DNA of 22,754 nt from a virus. How positions within the stretch are numbered: position 1 is the stretch's first letter; each line of letters starts with the position of its first letter. The notes under the pieces are model-generated. The model was given only the letters and a program-made list of their open reading frames with translations, was not told where the DNA came from and did no database searches. The stretch lies in IMG/VR virus record IMGVR_UViG_3300031275_000002, positions 1 through 22,754 of that record; one strand, given 5' to 3'. The position numbers and the translations under genes were made by a program. Positions 15,411 to 21,312 of the stretch are shown here, piece after piece.

Positions 15411-15500
15411 TGTTTTTTTGGACGACTTTTGTTTTTGAGCTGTAAATTAGGATTTGTCTGGGAAAAGAGGGAAAATCTTCGGAGAGAAAGTGTGTGGAGG

Positions 15501-15526
15501 AAGTACATACACTAAAATATGTACTT
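15501..15526. repeat. Perfect 8-bp hairpin AAGTACAT/ATGTACTT
   Basis: Arms are 15501-15508 and 15519-15526 with a 10-base loop. It lies 14 bases before a (CTA)8 run. There is no following T-tract in either direction, so a dimeric protein site or a structured RNA element is more likely than a terminator. Confidence 0.4.
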
Positions 15527-15540
15527 ATAAGATATACATA

Positions 15541-15564
15541 CTACTACTACTACTACTACTACTA
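15541..15564. repeat. Trinucleotide repeat (CTA)8
   Basis: Eight perfect CTA units, followed by TTG and two more CTA units. It lies in non-coding DNA. A minus-strand open frame across it (15525-15743) reads it as poly-serine but has no ribosome site and no protein-like character. The copy number could vary between isolates. Confidence 0.6.
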
Positions 15565-15792
15565 TTGCTACTACCTCTTTCGCTGTAAGGAGTTACAGCC
15601 GTTTTTGGTTTTTCGATGTCACTATCCCCCCTTTGTGAGATGTGTAAGTGTTTATGAGAAAAGGGTTTATTAAAGTGGATAGGGTTTGTCCGAAATAGCC
15701 GAGATTTCGGGGGGATTTCAAAATGAGAGAGGTCTTTGACCAATGTTATGGGACTCGGCTGGGGGGCCGATGGCTTGCTGTCTGTGGCGATT

Positions 15793-15988
15793 TTATCGGA
15801 CGTAACAGTTATCGGACGTATATTGGACGTAGCAATCGCATTGATTATCGGACTATAAATCTAATCAGCAAGGAAAACTGACAAATCCAGTCGCAATGTT
15901 CTATAATATAGACGATTGTTTCCTGCGGAGGTCAATGAAACATAATATCCCTTATAGGACTATAATTTGGTGGCGTTATCGGACGTTA
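15793..15988. repeat. Array of TTATCGGAC sites, first cluster
   Basis: TTATCGGAC occurs at 15793, 15809, 15845 and 15976, mostly extended as TTATCGGACGTA. The variant TATTGGACGTA is at 15821, and TTATAGGACTATAA at 15952 looks related. All point the same way and lie between the TTTGACGAAA array and the first rightward gene. The same nine bases recur at 20355 (inverted), 20386, 20433 and 21871. Directional, asymmetric, intergenic sites of this kind are reminiscent of phage stoperators or operators. The function is inferred. Confidence 0.65.
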
Positions 15989-16067
15989 AAATGATCCAAA
16001 GATTGCGTTAGGTATTGGAAAAATTTTGAACAAGCGTCTACACTTCATTTATTCTACCTTTTTTACT

Positions 16068-16095
16068 TGACTTACCTTTTCTATTCTGTTATAAT
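16068..16095 (+). promoter_or_regulatory. Sigma70-like promoter, leaderless architecture
   Basis: TTGACT (16068-16073), a 16-base spacer and a perfect TATAAT (16090-16095), then six bases to the ATG at 16102. The expected start of transcription falls on or next to the start codon, and no ribosome site precedes it. The spacing is identical to that of the late-operon promoter at 14996-15023. Confidence 0.75.
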
Positions 16096-16101
16096 ACATC
16101 C

Positions 16102-16275
16102 ATGATACCTAAATTGCCAAAGAAAAAATATGCTTTATTGCCAAGTGAAAGACATAAAATTTGCAGTCATCCAGCTGGTTTTGCTTGGGACGGTAAAATG
16201 CCTTGTACTGGTGTTCGCAGATGTCATCTTTGTAAAACGTCTGAAGAGAAAGCTAAGTGTCCTTTATTCGGCTAA
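16102..16275 (+). CDS. 57-aa cysteine-rich (zinc-finger-like) protein
   Basis: ATG at 16102, probably translated from a leaderless mRNA. The N-terminus is basic (MIPKLPKKKYALLP). The rest carries a Cys/His set able to bind zinc: CSH at 21-23, C35, then CHLC at 41-44, and C53. This suggests a tiny nucleic-acid- or protein-binding early protein. Its stop codon overlaps, tail to tail, the stop codon of the converging zinc-ribbon gene. It is the first gene right of the control region, so early expression is likely. No family was recognised. Confidence 0.65.
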   Translation: MIPKLPKKKYALLPSERHKICSHPAGFAWDGKMPCTGVRRCHLCKTSEEKAKCPLFG

Positions 16276-16454
16276 TTTGTAGTAATAGGTCGTCTATTTA
16301 ACGGCGATACTGTATTCCACGTATGCTTGCATCGGCCACACTGATAAACCGCCTTAACCTCCATAACATTCCTGGTTAACATCGTCCGTTTTGCCTTTAC
16401 TTTCGGTTCCGCGTTTAACGCTCCACAATTCGGACACTGCAAGTATTTTCCCAC
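16272..16454 (-). CDS. Small zinc-ribbon protein
   Basis: 60 aa from the GTG at 16454, which has GGAGG eight bases upstream. The frame continues upstream to an ATG at 16559 (95 aa), but that start has no ribosome site and the added part is unremarkable. Two cysteine knuckles, CPNCGALN near the N-terminus and CGRCKHTW further on, form a classic zinc ribbon like those of TFIIS-type or archaeal/phage transcription accessory proteins. Nucleic-acid or RNA-polymerase binding is a fair inference, but not shown. It converges on the 57-aa gene with overlapping stop codons. Confidence 0.65.
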   Translation of the reverse strand: MGKYLQCPNCGALNAEPKVKAKRTMLTRNVMEVKAVYQCGRCKHTWNTVSPLNRRPITTN

Positions 16455-16576
16455 AAGTAAATCCTCCAAAATTAAATCATTAAACATACTACATTCGACA
16501 TATCCGTTAAAAATACCATATATAGCTTCAATTACCAAAATTTCAGTAATTTTATTCATAAACAGTATATCGGCTA

Positions 16577-16605
16577 TTGACTTATCATACTTAATCTGCT
16601 ATAAT
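16577..16605 (+). promoter_or_regulatory. Sigma70-like promoter of the 48-aa gene
   Basis: TTGACT (16577-16582), a 17-base spacer and a perfect TATAAT (16600-16605). It is followed by a 5' leader of about 30 bases with GGGGAGG before the ATG at 16641. The fit to consensus is very good. Confidence 0.8.
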
Positions 16606-16640
16606 ACACAAAATAGACGAATATATGGGGAGGTAATAAA

Positions 16641-16787
16641 ATGGAAATACACCAAGATTTTACGAGTAAACGTTTTACACTTGTTTTTGAATCGTCTGGA
16701 CGGCGCATACCTTTAGACAGGCAAGAATCAAAAGAACTTGAAAAGAGAATCGAACAAGCTATTATAGACGATAGACAGACAAATTAA
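16641..16787 (+). CDS. 48-aa charged protein of unknown function
   Basis: The ATG at 16641 has GGGGAGG eight bases upstream and its own promoter. Residues 1-22 suggest two strands (KRFTLVFESSGRRIPL) followed by a charged helix (ESKELEKRIEQAIIDD). There is no cysteine or membrane segment. The strong expression signals make it a likely early gene. No family was recognised. Confidence 0.65.
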   Translation: MEIHQDFTSKRFTLVFESSGRRIPLDRQESKELEKRIEQAIIDDRQTN

Positions 16788-16796
16788 TTTTTTAAT

Positions 16797-16825
16797 TTGC
16801 CTTTTGCTTTGCAATATGTTATACT
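16797..16825 (+). promoter_or_regulatory. Probable promoter of the 61-aa gene
   Basis: TTGCCT (16797-16802), a 17-base spacer and TATACT (16820-16825), then a leader of about 50 bases to the GGAGG of the next gene. The match is moderate in the -35 and good in the -10. Confidence 0.55.
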
Positions 16826-16882
16826 TTATTAAACGGCGTTAATCTTTGAAGACTTAATATCGACTTTTTGGAGGATTCTTTT

Positions 16883-17068
16883 ATGGAAGCACACATTAAA
16901 GACGGAAAACTCATTATTGTGTTACCCGTCAACAAACCTGCTGTCCGTAGCAGTAGTGGCAAAACGTTAGTACTTGCATCGACACGCGGTAACAAACAGG
17001 TTAACATCAACGGCCAAACGGTATACATCGGCGTAAATGCTTATGTATATCCAGACCAAGAAGGATAA
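16883..17068 (+). CDS. Small phage protein with SSGKTLVLAS motif, unknown function
   Basis: 61 aa. The start is set at the ATG at 16883, which has TTGGAGG seven bases upstream. A TTG at 16868 would swallow that site. The chain reads as beta strands: GKLIIVLPVNKP, then RSSSGKTLVLASTRGN, then NGQTVYIGVNAYVYP. I recognise this arrangement (two strands, an SxSGKTLVVAS-like turn, a xGLNAY-like end) from many uncharacterised phage and bacterial proteins. The motif resembles a P-loop only superficially. It is followed 55 bases later by a membrane-peptide gene, probably on the same mRNA. Confidence 0.7.
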   Translation: MEAHIKDGKLIIVLPVNKPAVRSSSGKTLVLASTRGNKQVNINGQTVYIGVNAYVYPDQEG

Positions 17069-17123
17069 AAGGCAAGGTAAAGGATTACCGCAATTATACT
17101 ATCTAATAGTGGAGGACGTAAAA

Positions 17124-17255
17124 ATGACAGAATACTATACCGAAAATAACGAGCAATGTATCGATGAGGACTTCGGCCAATGCCTTTTGAGAAACATCTT
17201 GATCACGGTCAATTTATTTCTCGGCGGTCTTTTGGCATTTGGCGCATTAATGTAA
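17124..17255 (+). CDS. 43-aa C-terminal-anchored membrane protein
   Basis: The start is taken at the ATG at 17124, with GGAGG eight bases upstream. A longer frame to 17037 would overlap the previous gene. Residues 1-22 are acidic and polar (MTEYYTENNEQCIDEDFG), and residues 25-43 are hydrophobic (RNILITVNLFLGGLLAFGAL). One membrane span is therefore at the very end. Terminators follow. Function unknown. Confidence 0.6.
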   Translation: MTEYYTENNEQCIDEDFGQCLLRNILITVNLFLGGLLAFGALM

Positions 17256-17266
17256 AGCCCACCAAA

Positions 17267-17295
17267 GACGCGGTTTTACTACGCTTTTCCGCGTC
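17267..17295 (+). repeat. Inverted repeat GACGCGG/CCGCGTC
   Basis: Seven-base arms at 17267-17273 and 17289-17295 with a 15-base loop, directly after the 43-aa gene. No strong T-run follows. It may add to the terminator just downstream. Confidence 0.4.
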
Positions 17296-17308
17296 ATTCA
17301 TTCCGCTA

Positions 17309-17340
17309 TAGTCCGGTCTAACACGCCGGACTATTCTTTT
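17309..17340 (+). terminator. Intrinsic terminator of the rightward gene group
   Basis: Perfect stem TAGTCCGG (17309-17316) and CCGGACTA (17326-17333) with a nine-base loop, followed by TTCTTTT. It ends the plus-strand unit 16641-17255. Confidence 0.75.
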
Positions 17341-17390
17341 TATGGTCCCGTAAATATTATAGGACGTTTGTTTCTGGTCCTATCGGCGCA

Positions 17391-17423
17391 TAAAAAAAGC
17401 CGGTTTGGTTTGACCGGCCTTTT
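17391..17423. terminator. Bidirectional terminator, mainly for the leftward coiled-coil gene
   Basis: The stem GCCGGT (17399-17404) and ACCGGC (17413-17418) is flanked by a run of seven A on the left and CTTTT on the right. Read on the minus strand it is a GC stem followed by seven T, a good intrinsic terminator for the gene at 17458-17811. On the plus strand it is a weaker backup. Confidence 0.7.
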
Positions 17424-17457
17424 AGCAGTAAGTTTCTCTCTTCGTTAGTCTCCGTTG

Positions 17458-17811
17458 TTAAGGCAAGCACCCGTTGTCGGCCAGATAATCAATTGTGTCG
17501 TCATTAATGAAGTCGGACAAAGTCCCCACTTTTCGGTATCCGTAAGCATCAAACCTGTCTTGTCCTATCGTGTCCATACGCCGACCGTTTATGCTTACCG
17601 ATTCCAGCACGTAACGTCCATGTTCAAAATAAGTCTTAGTGATGATCCTTATTGTCCCACACCCATCCTGATCATCGGAAATTGCCACATCTCCTGCGCT
17701 TAACCGGACAACCTTTGCCGCGTCTGTCAATAGCGCATCCTTTTCCGCCTGCAAAGCAGCAATATCCCTGTCCACTTGTACTAATCTGTTTTTACGCTCT
17801 ACTGTGTTCAT
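17458..17811 (-). CDS. Unknown protein with N-terminal coiled coil
   Basis: 117 aa, ATG at 17811 with GGAGG seven bases upstream. Residues 1-35 are a coiled-coil helix (RDIAALQAEKDALLTDAAKV). The rest looks like a small beta domain: SAGDVAISDDQDGCGTIRII, YFEHGRYVLESVSINGRR, then a Tyr/Asp-rich C-terminus. The final LADNGCLP is next to the shared terminator. It lies between the rightward small genes and the peptidase operon and has its own terminator, so it is probably a single-gene unit. No family was recognised. Confidence 0.65.
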   Translation of the reverse strand: MNTVERKNRLVQVDRDIAALQAEKDALLTDAAKVVRLSAGDVAISDDQDGCGTIRIITKTYFEHGRYVLESVSINGRRMDTIGQDRFDAYGYRKVGTLSDFINDDTIDYLADNGCLP

Positions 17812-17825
17812 GATAAAACCTCCAC

Positions 17826-17864
17826 TAAAATATGTTAAAATATGTTTCAGTGCAAAAATGCACT
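17826..17864. repeat. Tandem decamer and hairpin upstream of the coiled-coil gene
   Basis: TAAAATATGT occurs twice in tandem (17826-17835, 17836-17845), followed by the perfect hairpin AGTGCA-AAAA-TGCACT (17849-17864). Both lie 15-55 bases before the ATG at 17811. They may form the operator or promoter of that gene. No good -35/-10 pair at a workable distance was found. Confidence 0.4.
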
Positions 17865-17961
17865 ACAAAGCTATTTTTGAGTAAAAATACGAAAATTCCG
17901 TTGCGCCACATTCGATATAAGCCACGATCTCAAGTCTACCCATACTAAACTACTCTTTTTT

Positions 17962-18795
17962 TCAGTTATAAAATTCGGCCACATTACCATCGTTTTCAAT
18001 TTCGTCTAATAAGCCAAGTTTATGATATAACATTGATAGAAAACAATCCTCACAAATATGGTATCCAAAAACATCTTTCGCTCCATGTATGCCGCATACT
18101 TCGCAAAATTCGGTTTGATTATCTTCACAAGAATCTGGATAATACATTTTAGGATAGGTTAACGGAGGACTGTATAACCTTTCATCTCGGATAAATTCTG
18201 TGTCTTTGTGTTTGGCAAAAAACATCTTGAATTTATCTATTTGTCTTTTTATTGTTTTAATACGTGCAAAACTATCTGGACTATGGTCATGCTCAAATCC
18301 TATACCTATATTTACACAACACGCGGTAGTGTCTAAATAGCATATATCAGACATAGAACCAAAGCCGACAATCCAGATTTTTCTCAATTCTTTTAAGAAC
18401 TTATCACTATCTAAATCATACGTAACAACATCGTCACCGTGTCTATCAAATTCTGCAATCCAGTTATACTGTTTGCACTTATGGTACATAGCTGTGGACT
18501 CACCGCCCTCTTCATTATCCGTCAATAGTAAGTCTGTATTTAATTCTTTTGACAACATATTTGCAATTAAACATCCAAGCCTATCATCTAATCCGCTGGC
18601 ATGGATACACTTTGCATTTTTTGTGTGAAACTTAGGTTCTTGAATAGTATCCAAATGCGCTACAAACAAAACTTTAGAACCCCTATCTATAAAAATCCTG
18701 CGCCTGTCTTTGTTGTCCTTATCCAATACCGCATACCCAAAGTGGGAAAATATCAAGTCCTTATCCTGTAGCCAATATATTAATTCATTTAGCAT
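17962..18795 (-). CDS. M20/M28/M42-like zinc metallopeptidase with C-terminal zinc ribbon
   Basis: 277 aa from the ATG at 18795, which overlaps the previous stop as TGATG and has AAAGGA six bases upstream. The motifs match co-catalytic zinc exopeptidases in order: VLFVAHLDT (H47, D49), HASGLDDRLG (D70/D71), LLLTDNEEGGES (E95/E96, the catalytic base region), EFDRHGDD (D117) and GIGFEHDHSPDSF (H169/H171). All presumed metal ligands are present, so the enzyme is likely active as an aminopeptidase, carboxypeptidase or deacylase. The residues after about 225 add a zinc ribbon (C231, C234, C248, C251), which is unusual for the family. It is translated coupled to the zinc-array protein upstream and has a similar ribbon, so the two may act together. 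Confidence 0.8.
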   Translation of the reverse strand: MLNELIYWLQDKDLIFSHFGYAVLDKDNKDRRRIFIDRGSKVLFVAHLDTIQEPKFHTKNAKCIHASGLDDRLGCLIANMLSKELNTDLLLTDNEEGGESTAMYHKCKQYNWIAEFDRHGDDVVTYDLDSDKFLKELRKIWIVGFGSMSDICYLDTTACCVNIGIGFEHDHSPDSFARIKTIKRQIDKFKMFFAKHKDTEFIRDERLYSPPLTYPKMYYPDSCEDNQTEFCEVCGIHGAKDVFGYHICEDCFLSMLYHKLGLLDEIENDGNVAEFYN

Positions 18796-20024
18796 CAAAC
18801 ATCCTTAAAAGGTATTTGCATCGTTTCGTTATCTTCTGTTTCGTTTATTGTATCCTTACTGTTTTCCGCACAATCCCTACACAATCCGTCGTCATTTACT
18901 CCGTCAACTTCCCCTCCGCAATCTTCACAAAAAATATGATTCTCTAAACAATTCCTGCAATATTCCCCGTGATATAACTCTTCACTAAACCAATATCCAC
19001 AATCAGAACATCTATAATTGTACATCTCTGCACAATACCCACAAGTCCATGTGTTACGGTCCTCAATATATACTGCATTATCAGCATATTCATATTCTCC
19101 ACAATGCTCGCAAACAATACAATGTTCACTAAAGCACCTTTCGCAATAGATATCTCCGCCCACGTGATAGATATCTGTTTCATTTACATAGTCCCCACAA
19201 TAATCGCAACAGACTTCTCCGTCCTCCTCAATTACAATATAACCGTCGGTACTATCCAAACAGCCCTGAGATTTTCTGTCAACGTCTTTATGGAATATAG
19301 ACAGTTTATCGTCTTCGGATATATCGTAGCATCTTAGAGTGTCCATGAAAGGGACTTCTCCGTCTATGTAGTTTAGATTAGAAACAATCAACTTATCGGT
19401 ATCAATTCCAGATATACCTATTATATCCTTACCTTCGCTTATACGATACGCCCAACCCTCTTTTATAGCATATTCTATCATATCCTTTGCAAGTGCATAA
19501 TTATCTGTGTAAATTCTATCCATGAATAACTTGCCACAATCAAGTTTATGCACAATCGCCCGTCCAGAATTACTACCATAAAACATAACTAATTGACTAA
19601 ATCTTTCCGGGTTTATTTCATAAAGTTTAGTACAATAGCACTTATAATTTGTCATACAGGAATGGCCGCCAATTTCTTTTTTATAATTCTCTGTGATTTC
19701 CTTACCTTTACACAATTTAACTTTTCTTTTTGGAAATATATATCTGTCAATTTTATCCGCTAAATCCGAAATTTGTTTATCATTGAGAAACCCTTTATTT
19801 AACTCCAATTTTCTCACCAAAAATTTGCCGGTTCTCAGTTTTGCTCTTTTTTTGCCTGGCACTTTATAACTAACAAAACCTTTACTTCCGTCTTCCGGCT
19901 TGTCCGGTTCTAAACTTAATAATATGTTACCCAAACCAGATTTCGGCCAAAAACCGTTAAATTCTTTTCGCACAATATCTCCAACTTCACCGAATATATA
20001 ATTTGCTAAATCTGTGGCGGCCAT
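18795..20024 (-). CDS. Phage protein of the SCM/MDRIY type with four tandem zinc-binding units
   Basis: 409 aa. The ATG at 20024 has a GGGGGG tract about nine bases upstream. Residues 118-195 carry a pattern I know from many phage proteins of unknown role: GGHSCMTN, then ERFSQLVMFYGSNSGRAIV, then CGKLFMDRIYT and an EYAIKEGW-like end. Residues 272-390 hold tandem CxxC knuckles in four pairs, about C273/C276 with C294/C297, C305/C308 with C328/C331, C339/C342 with C356/C359, and C366/C369 with C382/C385. These resemble treble-clef or LIM-like zinc folds and may bind protein or nucleic acid. The next gene is a zinc peptidase, and the two share a promoter at 20201-20229. Confidence 0.75.
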   Translation of the reverse strand: MAATDLANYIFGEVGDIVRKEFNGFWPKSGLGNILLSLEPDKPEDGSKGFVSYKVPGKKRAKLRTGKFLVRKLELNKGFLNDKQISDLADKIDRYIFPKRKVKLCKGKEITENYKKEIGGHSCMTNYKCYCTKLYEINPERFSQLVMFYGSNSGRAIVHKLDCGKLFMDRIYTDNYALAKDMIEYAIKEGWAYRISEGKDIIGISGIDTDKLIVSNLNYIDGEVPFMDTLRCYDISEDDKLSIFHKDVDRKSQGCLDSTDGYIVIEEDGEVCCDYCGDYVNETDIYHVGGDIYCERCFSEHCIVCEHCGEYEYADNAVYIEDRNTWTCGYCAEMYNYRCSDCGYWFSEELYHGEYCRNCLENHIFCEDCGGEVDGVNDDGLCRDCAENSKDTINETEDNETMQIPFKDV

Positions 20025-20065
20025 ATACTAAATACCCCCCAAAGATTTATTTATTTTATAATGAC

Positions 20066-20088
20066 GTGCCGGCTGGTCAGACCGGCAC
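20066..20088. repeat. Hairpin GTGCCGG/CCGGCAC in the leader of the zinc-protein operon
   Basis: Seven-base perfect arms (20066-20072, 20082-20088) with a nine-base loop. It lies in the 5' leader of the minus-strand transcript, about 40 bases ahead of the start codon. No T-tract follows on either strand. An RNA structure that affects translation or a protein site is possible. Confidence 0.5.
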
Positions 20089-20200
20089 TGAGAATGGAGG
20101 AAGGAGGAAGTATTGCATTTACAAAAAATTATATTGACCACTGTTACCATTTAATTTTATCCCCACAATTTCAAATTCAACCGTTTTTTATTATGATCTT

Positions 20201-20229
20201 AGTATACCAAATACCAAATACCAAGTCAA
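20201..20229 (-). promoter_or_regulatory. Sigma70-like promoter of the zinc-array/metallopeptidase operon
   Basis: On the minus strand: TTGACT (20224-20229), a 17-base spacer and TATACT (20201-20206). Transcription would start near 20194, giving a leader of about 170 bases. The spacer and the edges of both boxes are covered by three tandem copies of ATACCAA (20204-20224, plus-strand reading). Confidence 0.75.
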
Positions 20230-20353
20230 CAAAAAAAATCCTTTTTAACAAATATTTTTTATTTGTCTTCTATAAGCAAAATTATTTTGACTTAAATTCC
20301 TTCTTTTGATAAAATACCATTATATACTGCACTTATTGTGCATACGGATACTA

Positions 20354-20443
20354 AGTCCGATAACCAAATGGGGGATTTCGTCAAATTATCGGACTCTATT
20401 TGGGGGGATGAGATACCGACATGGAATATATATTATCGGACTA
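20354..20443. repeat. Mixed cluster of both intergenic motifs
   Basis: AGTCCGATAA (20354-20363, inverted TTATCGGACT), TTTCGTCAAA (20376-20385, inverted TTTGACGAAA), TTATCGGACT (20386-20395) and TTATCGGACTA (20433-20443). The second and third elements touch without a gap. The cluster lies between two divergent promoters (20201-20229 leftward, 20487-20515 rightward). Confidence 0.65.
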
Positions 20444-20486
20444 CATTTCATCTGAAAAATTTTTACTCGCACCCCGCAGATTTTTC

Positions 20487-20515
20487 TTGACATCGTCCTC
20501 CGCAAGTGTTACAAT
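20487..20515 (+). promoter_or_regulatory. Near-consensus sigma70 promoter of the five-gene rightward operon
   Basis: A perfect TTGACA (20487-20492), a 17-base spacer and TACAAT (20510-20515). The spacer contains the over-represented word CCTCCGCAAG (20497-20506). The leader to the ATG at 20561 is about 40 bases and ends with AAAGGG. Confidence 0.8.
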
Positions 20516-20560
20516 ATACGAAAATCAAATTATGTTTGGGTTCTTGAAAGGGTAAATTTT

Positions 20561-20863
20561 ATGCAAGTTGAAAATCTATTTGTAAAAGTAAACCAAATCC
20601 GCCCCAATTGTTTAGTGGTACAAATATCAGACACCACATCTTTTTCAAATCCTGTTGAATATCTCCAGAGCTACTCCACAATCATCGCTAAACGTGATAA
20701 ATTTTATCCGGGTGTAAAAGGTAGACAAATATGGCTTGATAAATCCATGTGGGATTACTCATCGACCACTGGAAGGCATCGCAACTTTTTCCTTGGGGAA
20801 ACCAAAGCCGAAACATTGAAAAAAATAAAAAGTGGGGAATACCAACTCGTAAACTTAAACTAA
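20561..20863 (+). CDS. Conserved phage protein of unknown function
   Basis: 100 aa, ATG at 20561 with AAAGGG eight bases upstream, the first gene behind a near-consensus promoter. The N-terminal half alternates strands (NCLVVQISDTTSFSNPVEYL). The C-terminal half has WDYSSTTGRHRNFFLGETKA followed by ETLKKIKSGEYQLVNLN, a tail I recognise from uncharacterised phage and bacterial proteins. There is no membrane segment, cysteine cluster or catalytic motif. Function is not assigned. Confidence 0.75.
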   Translation: MQVENLFVKVNQIRPNCLVVQISDTTSFSNPVEYLQSYSTIIAKRDKFYPGVKGRQIWLDKSMWDYSSTTGRHRNFFLGETKAETLKKIKSGEYQLVNLN

Positions 20864-20879
20864 ACCTGCGGAGGTTATT

Positions 20880-21158
20880 ATGTGGGATTATGAGCAAAGT
20901 AAAATAAATCCTTTAGTGCATTTTGTTGAATCACCTGAAAGAAGAATAGCGGAGGTATATGGACGTAATGGCCCAGACAGTGAATCCAACGCCTCTTGTA
21001 TTTCGGCTGTTCCCGATTTTATAAAGGCTTGTGAATCAGTTGTCCTATGGGCTAAAACCTACGGGAATCATGGTGGAAATCCCTATTGTAAAGAATTCGT
21101 TAAACTGGCTCGTATTGCTCTAGCAAAGGCCAGAAGAATTGATGTAGATTTAGTATGA
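20880..21158 (+). CDS. Small phage protein resembling the NARLIAAAPELLEA family
   Basis: 92 aa. The ATG at 20880 has CCTGCGGAGG five bases upstream, so the over-represented word here serves as the ribosome site. Residues 28-48 (NGPDSESNASCISAVPDFIK) followed by ACESVVLWAK match the layout of a widespread group of phage proteins in which residues like NARLIAAAPELLEAL precede a helix. The C-terminus is another helix (KLARIALAKARR). The family has no agreed function. The stop overlaps the next start as ATGA. Confidence 0.65.
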   Translation: MWDYEQSKINPLVHFVESPERRIAEVYGRNGPDSESNASCISAVPDFIKACESVVLWAKTYGNHGGNPYCKEFVKLARIALAKARRIDVDLV

Positions 21159-21310
21159 AACCTTTGCCCAAAAACAGACTCGACTATCTTATATCCTACT
21201 ACTACGAACAACTCGTAAGCGCATACAGTCTGAAAAATGCTAAGCGCATCGTGTATGGTGTTAAGAAAAAATTACTGGCGGAATCCAAACGCCGAAAAGG
21301 ATTAAAATAG
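21155..21310 (+). CDS. 51-aa basic protein of unknown function
   Basis: The ATG at 21155 overlaps the stop of the previous gene as ATGA. It is strongly basic and predicted helical (LDYLISYYYEQLVSAYSLKN, then VKKKLLAESKRRKGLK). It could bind nucleic acid. The gene lies in an uninterrupted five-gene series, which supports its reality. Confidence 0.6.
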   Translation: MKPLPKNRLDYLISYYYEQLVSAYSLKNAKRIVYGVKKKLLAESKRRKGLK

Positions 21311-21312
21311 TT

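Larger units (their letters stand above)
14990..16101. other. Gene-free control region of about 1.1 kb, possible origin
   Basis: No convincing gene on either strand; open frames here are short and lack ribosome sites. From left to right it holds the late promoter, the TTTGACGAAA array, an 8-bp hairpin with an adjacent (CTA)8 repeat, a second hairpin (CCGAAAT/ATTTCGG at 15690-15710), the TTATCGGAC array and the palindrome-like TTATAGGACTATAA (15952-15965). It ends with the promoter of the first rightward gene. AT-rich DNA with clustered short repeats between divergent transcription units is what a phage origin or regulatory switch would look like. Which one is not determined. Confidence 0.5.
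20025..20560. other. Gene-free intergenic region between divergent operons
   Basis: It holds the leader and promoter of the leftward zinc-protein operon, an AT-rich stretch (about 20225-20330), the mixed repeat cluster and the promoter of the rightward operon. The open frame at 20061-20309 is low-complexity and has no ribosome site. A seven-codon open frame at 20532-20555, just ahead of the next gene, overlaps that gene's AAAGGG and could act as a leader peptide, but this is not supported further. Confidence 0.55.

Noticed and set aside
15174-15515. 113-codon plus-strand frame across the TTTGACGAAA array
   Set aside because: It reads through several copies of the repeat, has no ribosome site and resembles no protein.
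15525-15743. Minus-strand frame with poly-serine end
   Set aside because: The serine run is the (CTA)8 repeat read in reverse; there is no ribosome site, and the composition is not protein-like.
15933-15989. 18-codon plus-strand frame after CCTGCGGAGG
   Set aside because: The GGAGG is only three bases from the ATG, and the frame consists mostly of the TTATCGGAC and related repeats.
16883-17068. SSGKTLV as a P-loop NTPase
   Set aside because: The protein has only 61 residues of beta-type sequence with no Walker B; the motif matches a known group of small phage proteins instead.
17827-17855. Promoter TTGCAC-17-TATTTT before the coiled-coil gene
   Set aside because: The match is weak, and the implied transcription start would fall inside the ribosome binding site.
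17863-17943. 26-codon minus-strand frame after the metallopeptidase gene
   Set aside because: It starts about 20 bases after the stop and could be a micro-gene, but the ribosome site is weak and it ends inside the hairpin and repeat region.
20061-20309. 82-codon plus-strand frame
   Set aside because: It has no ribosome site at its start, begins in a hairpin and becomes Phe/Lys/Asn low complexity in AT-rich DNA.
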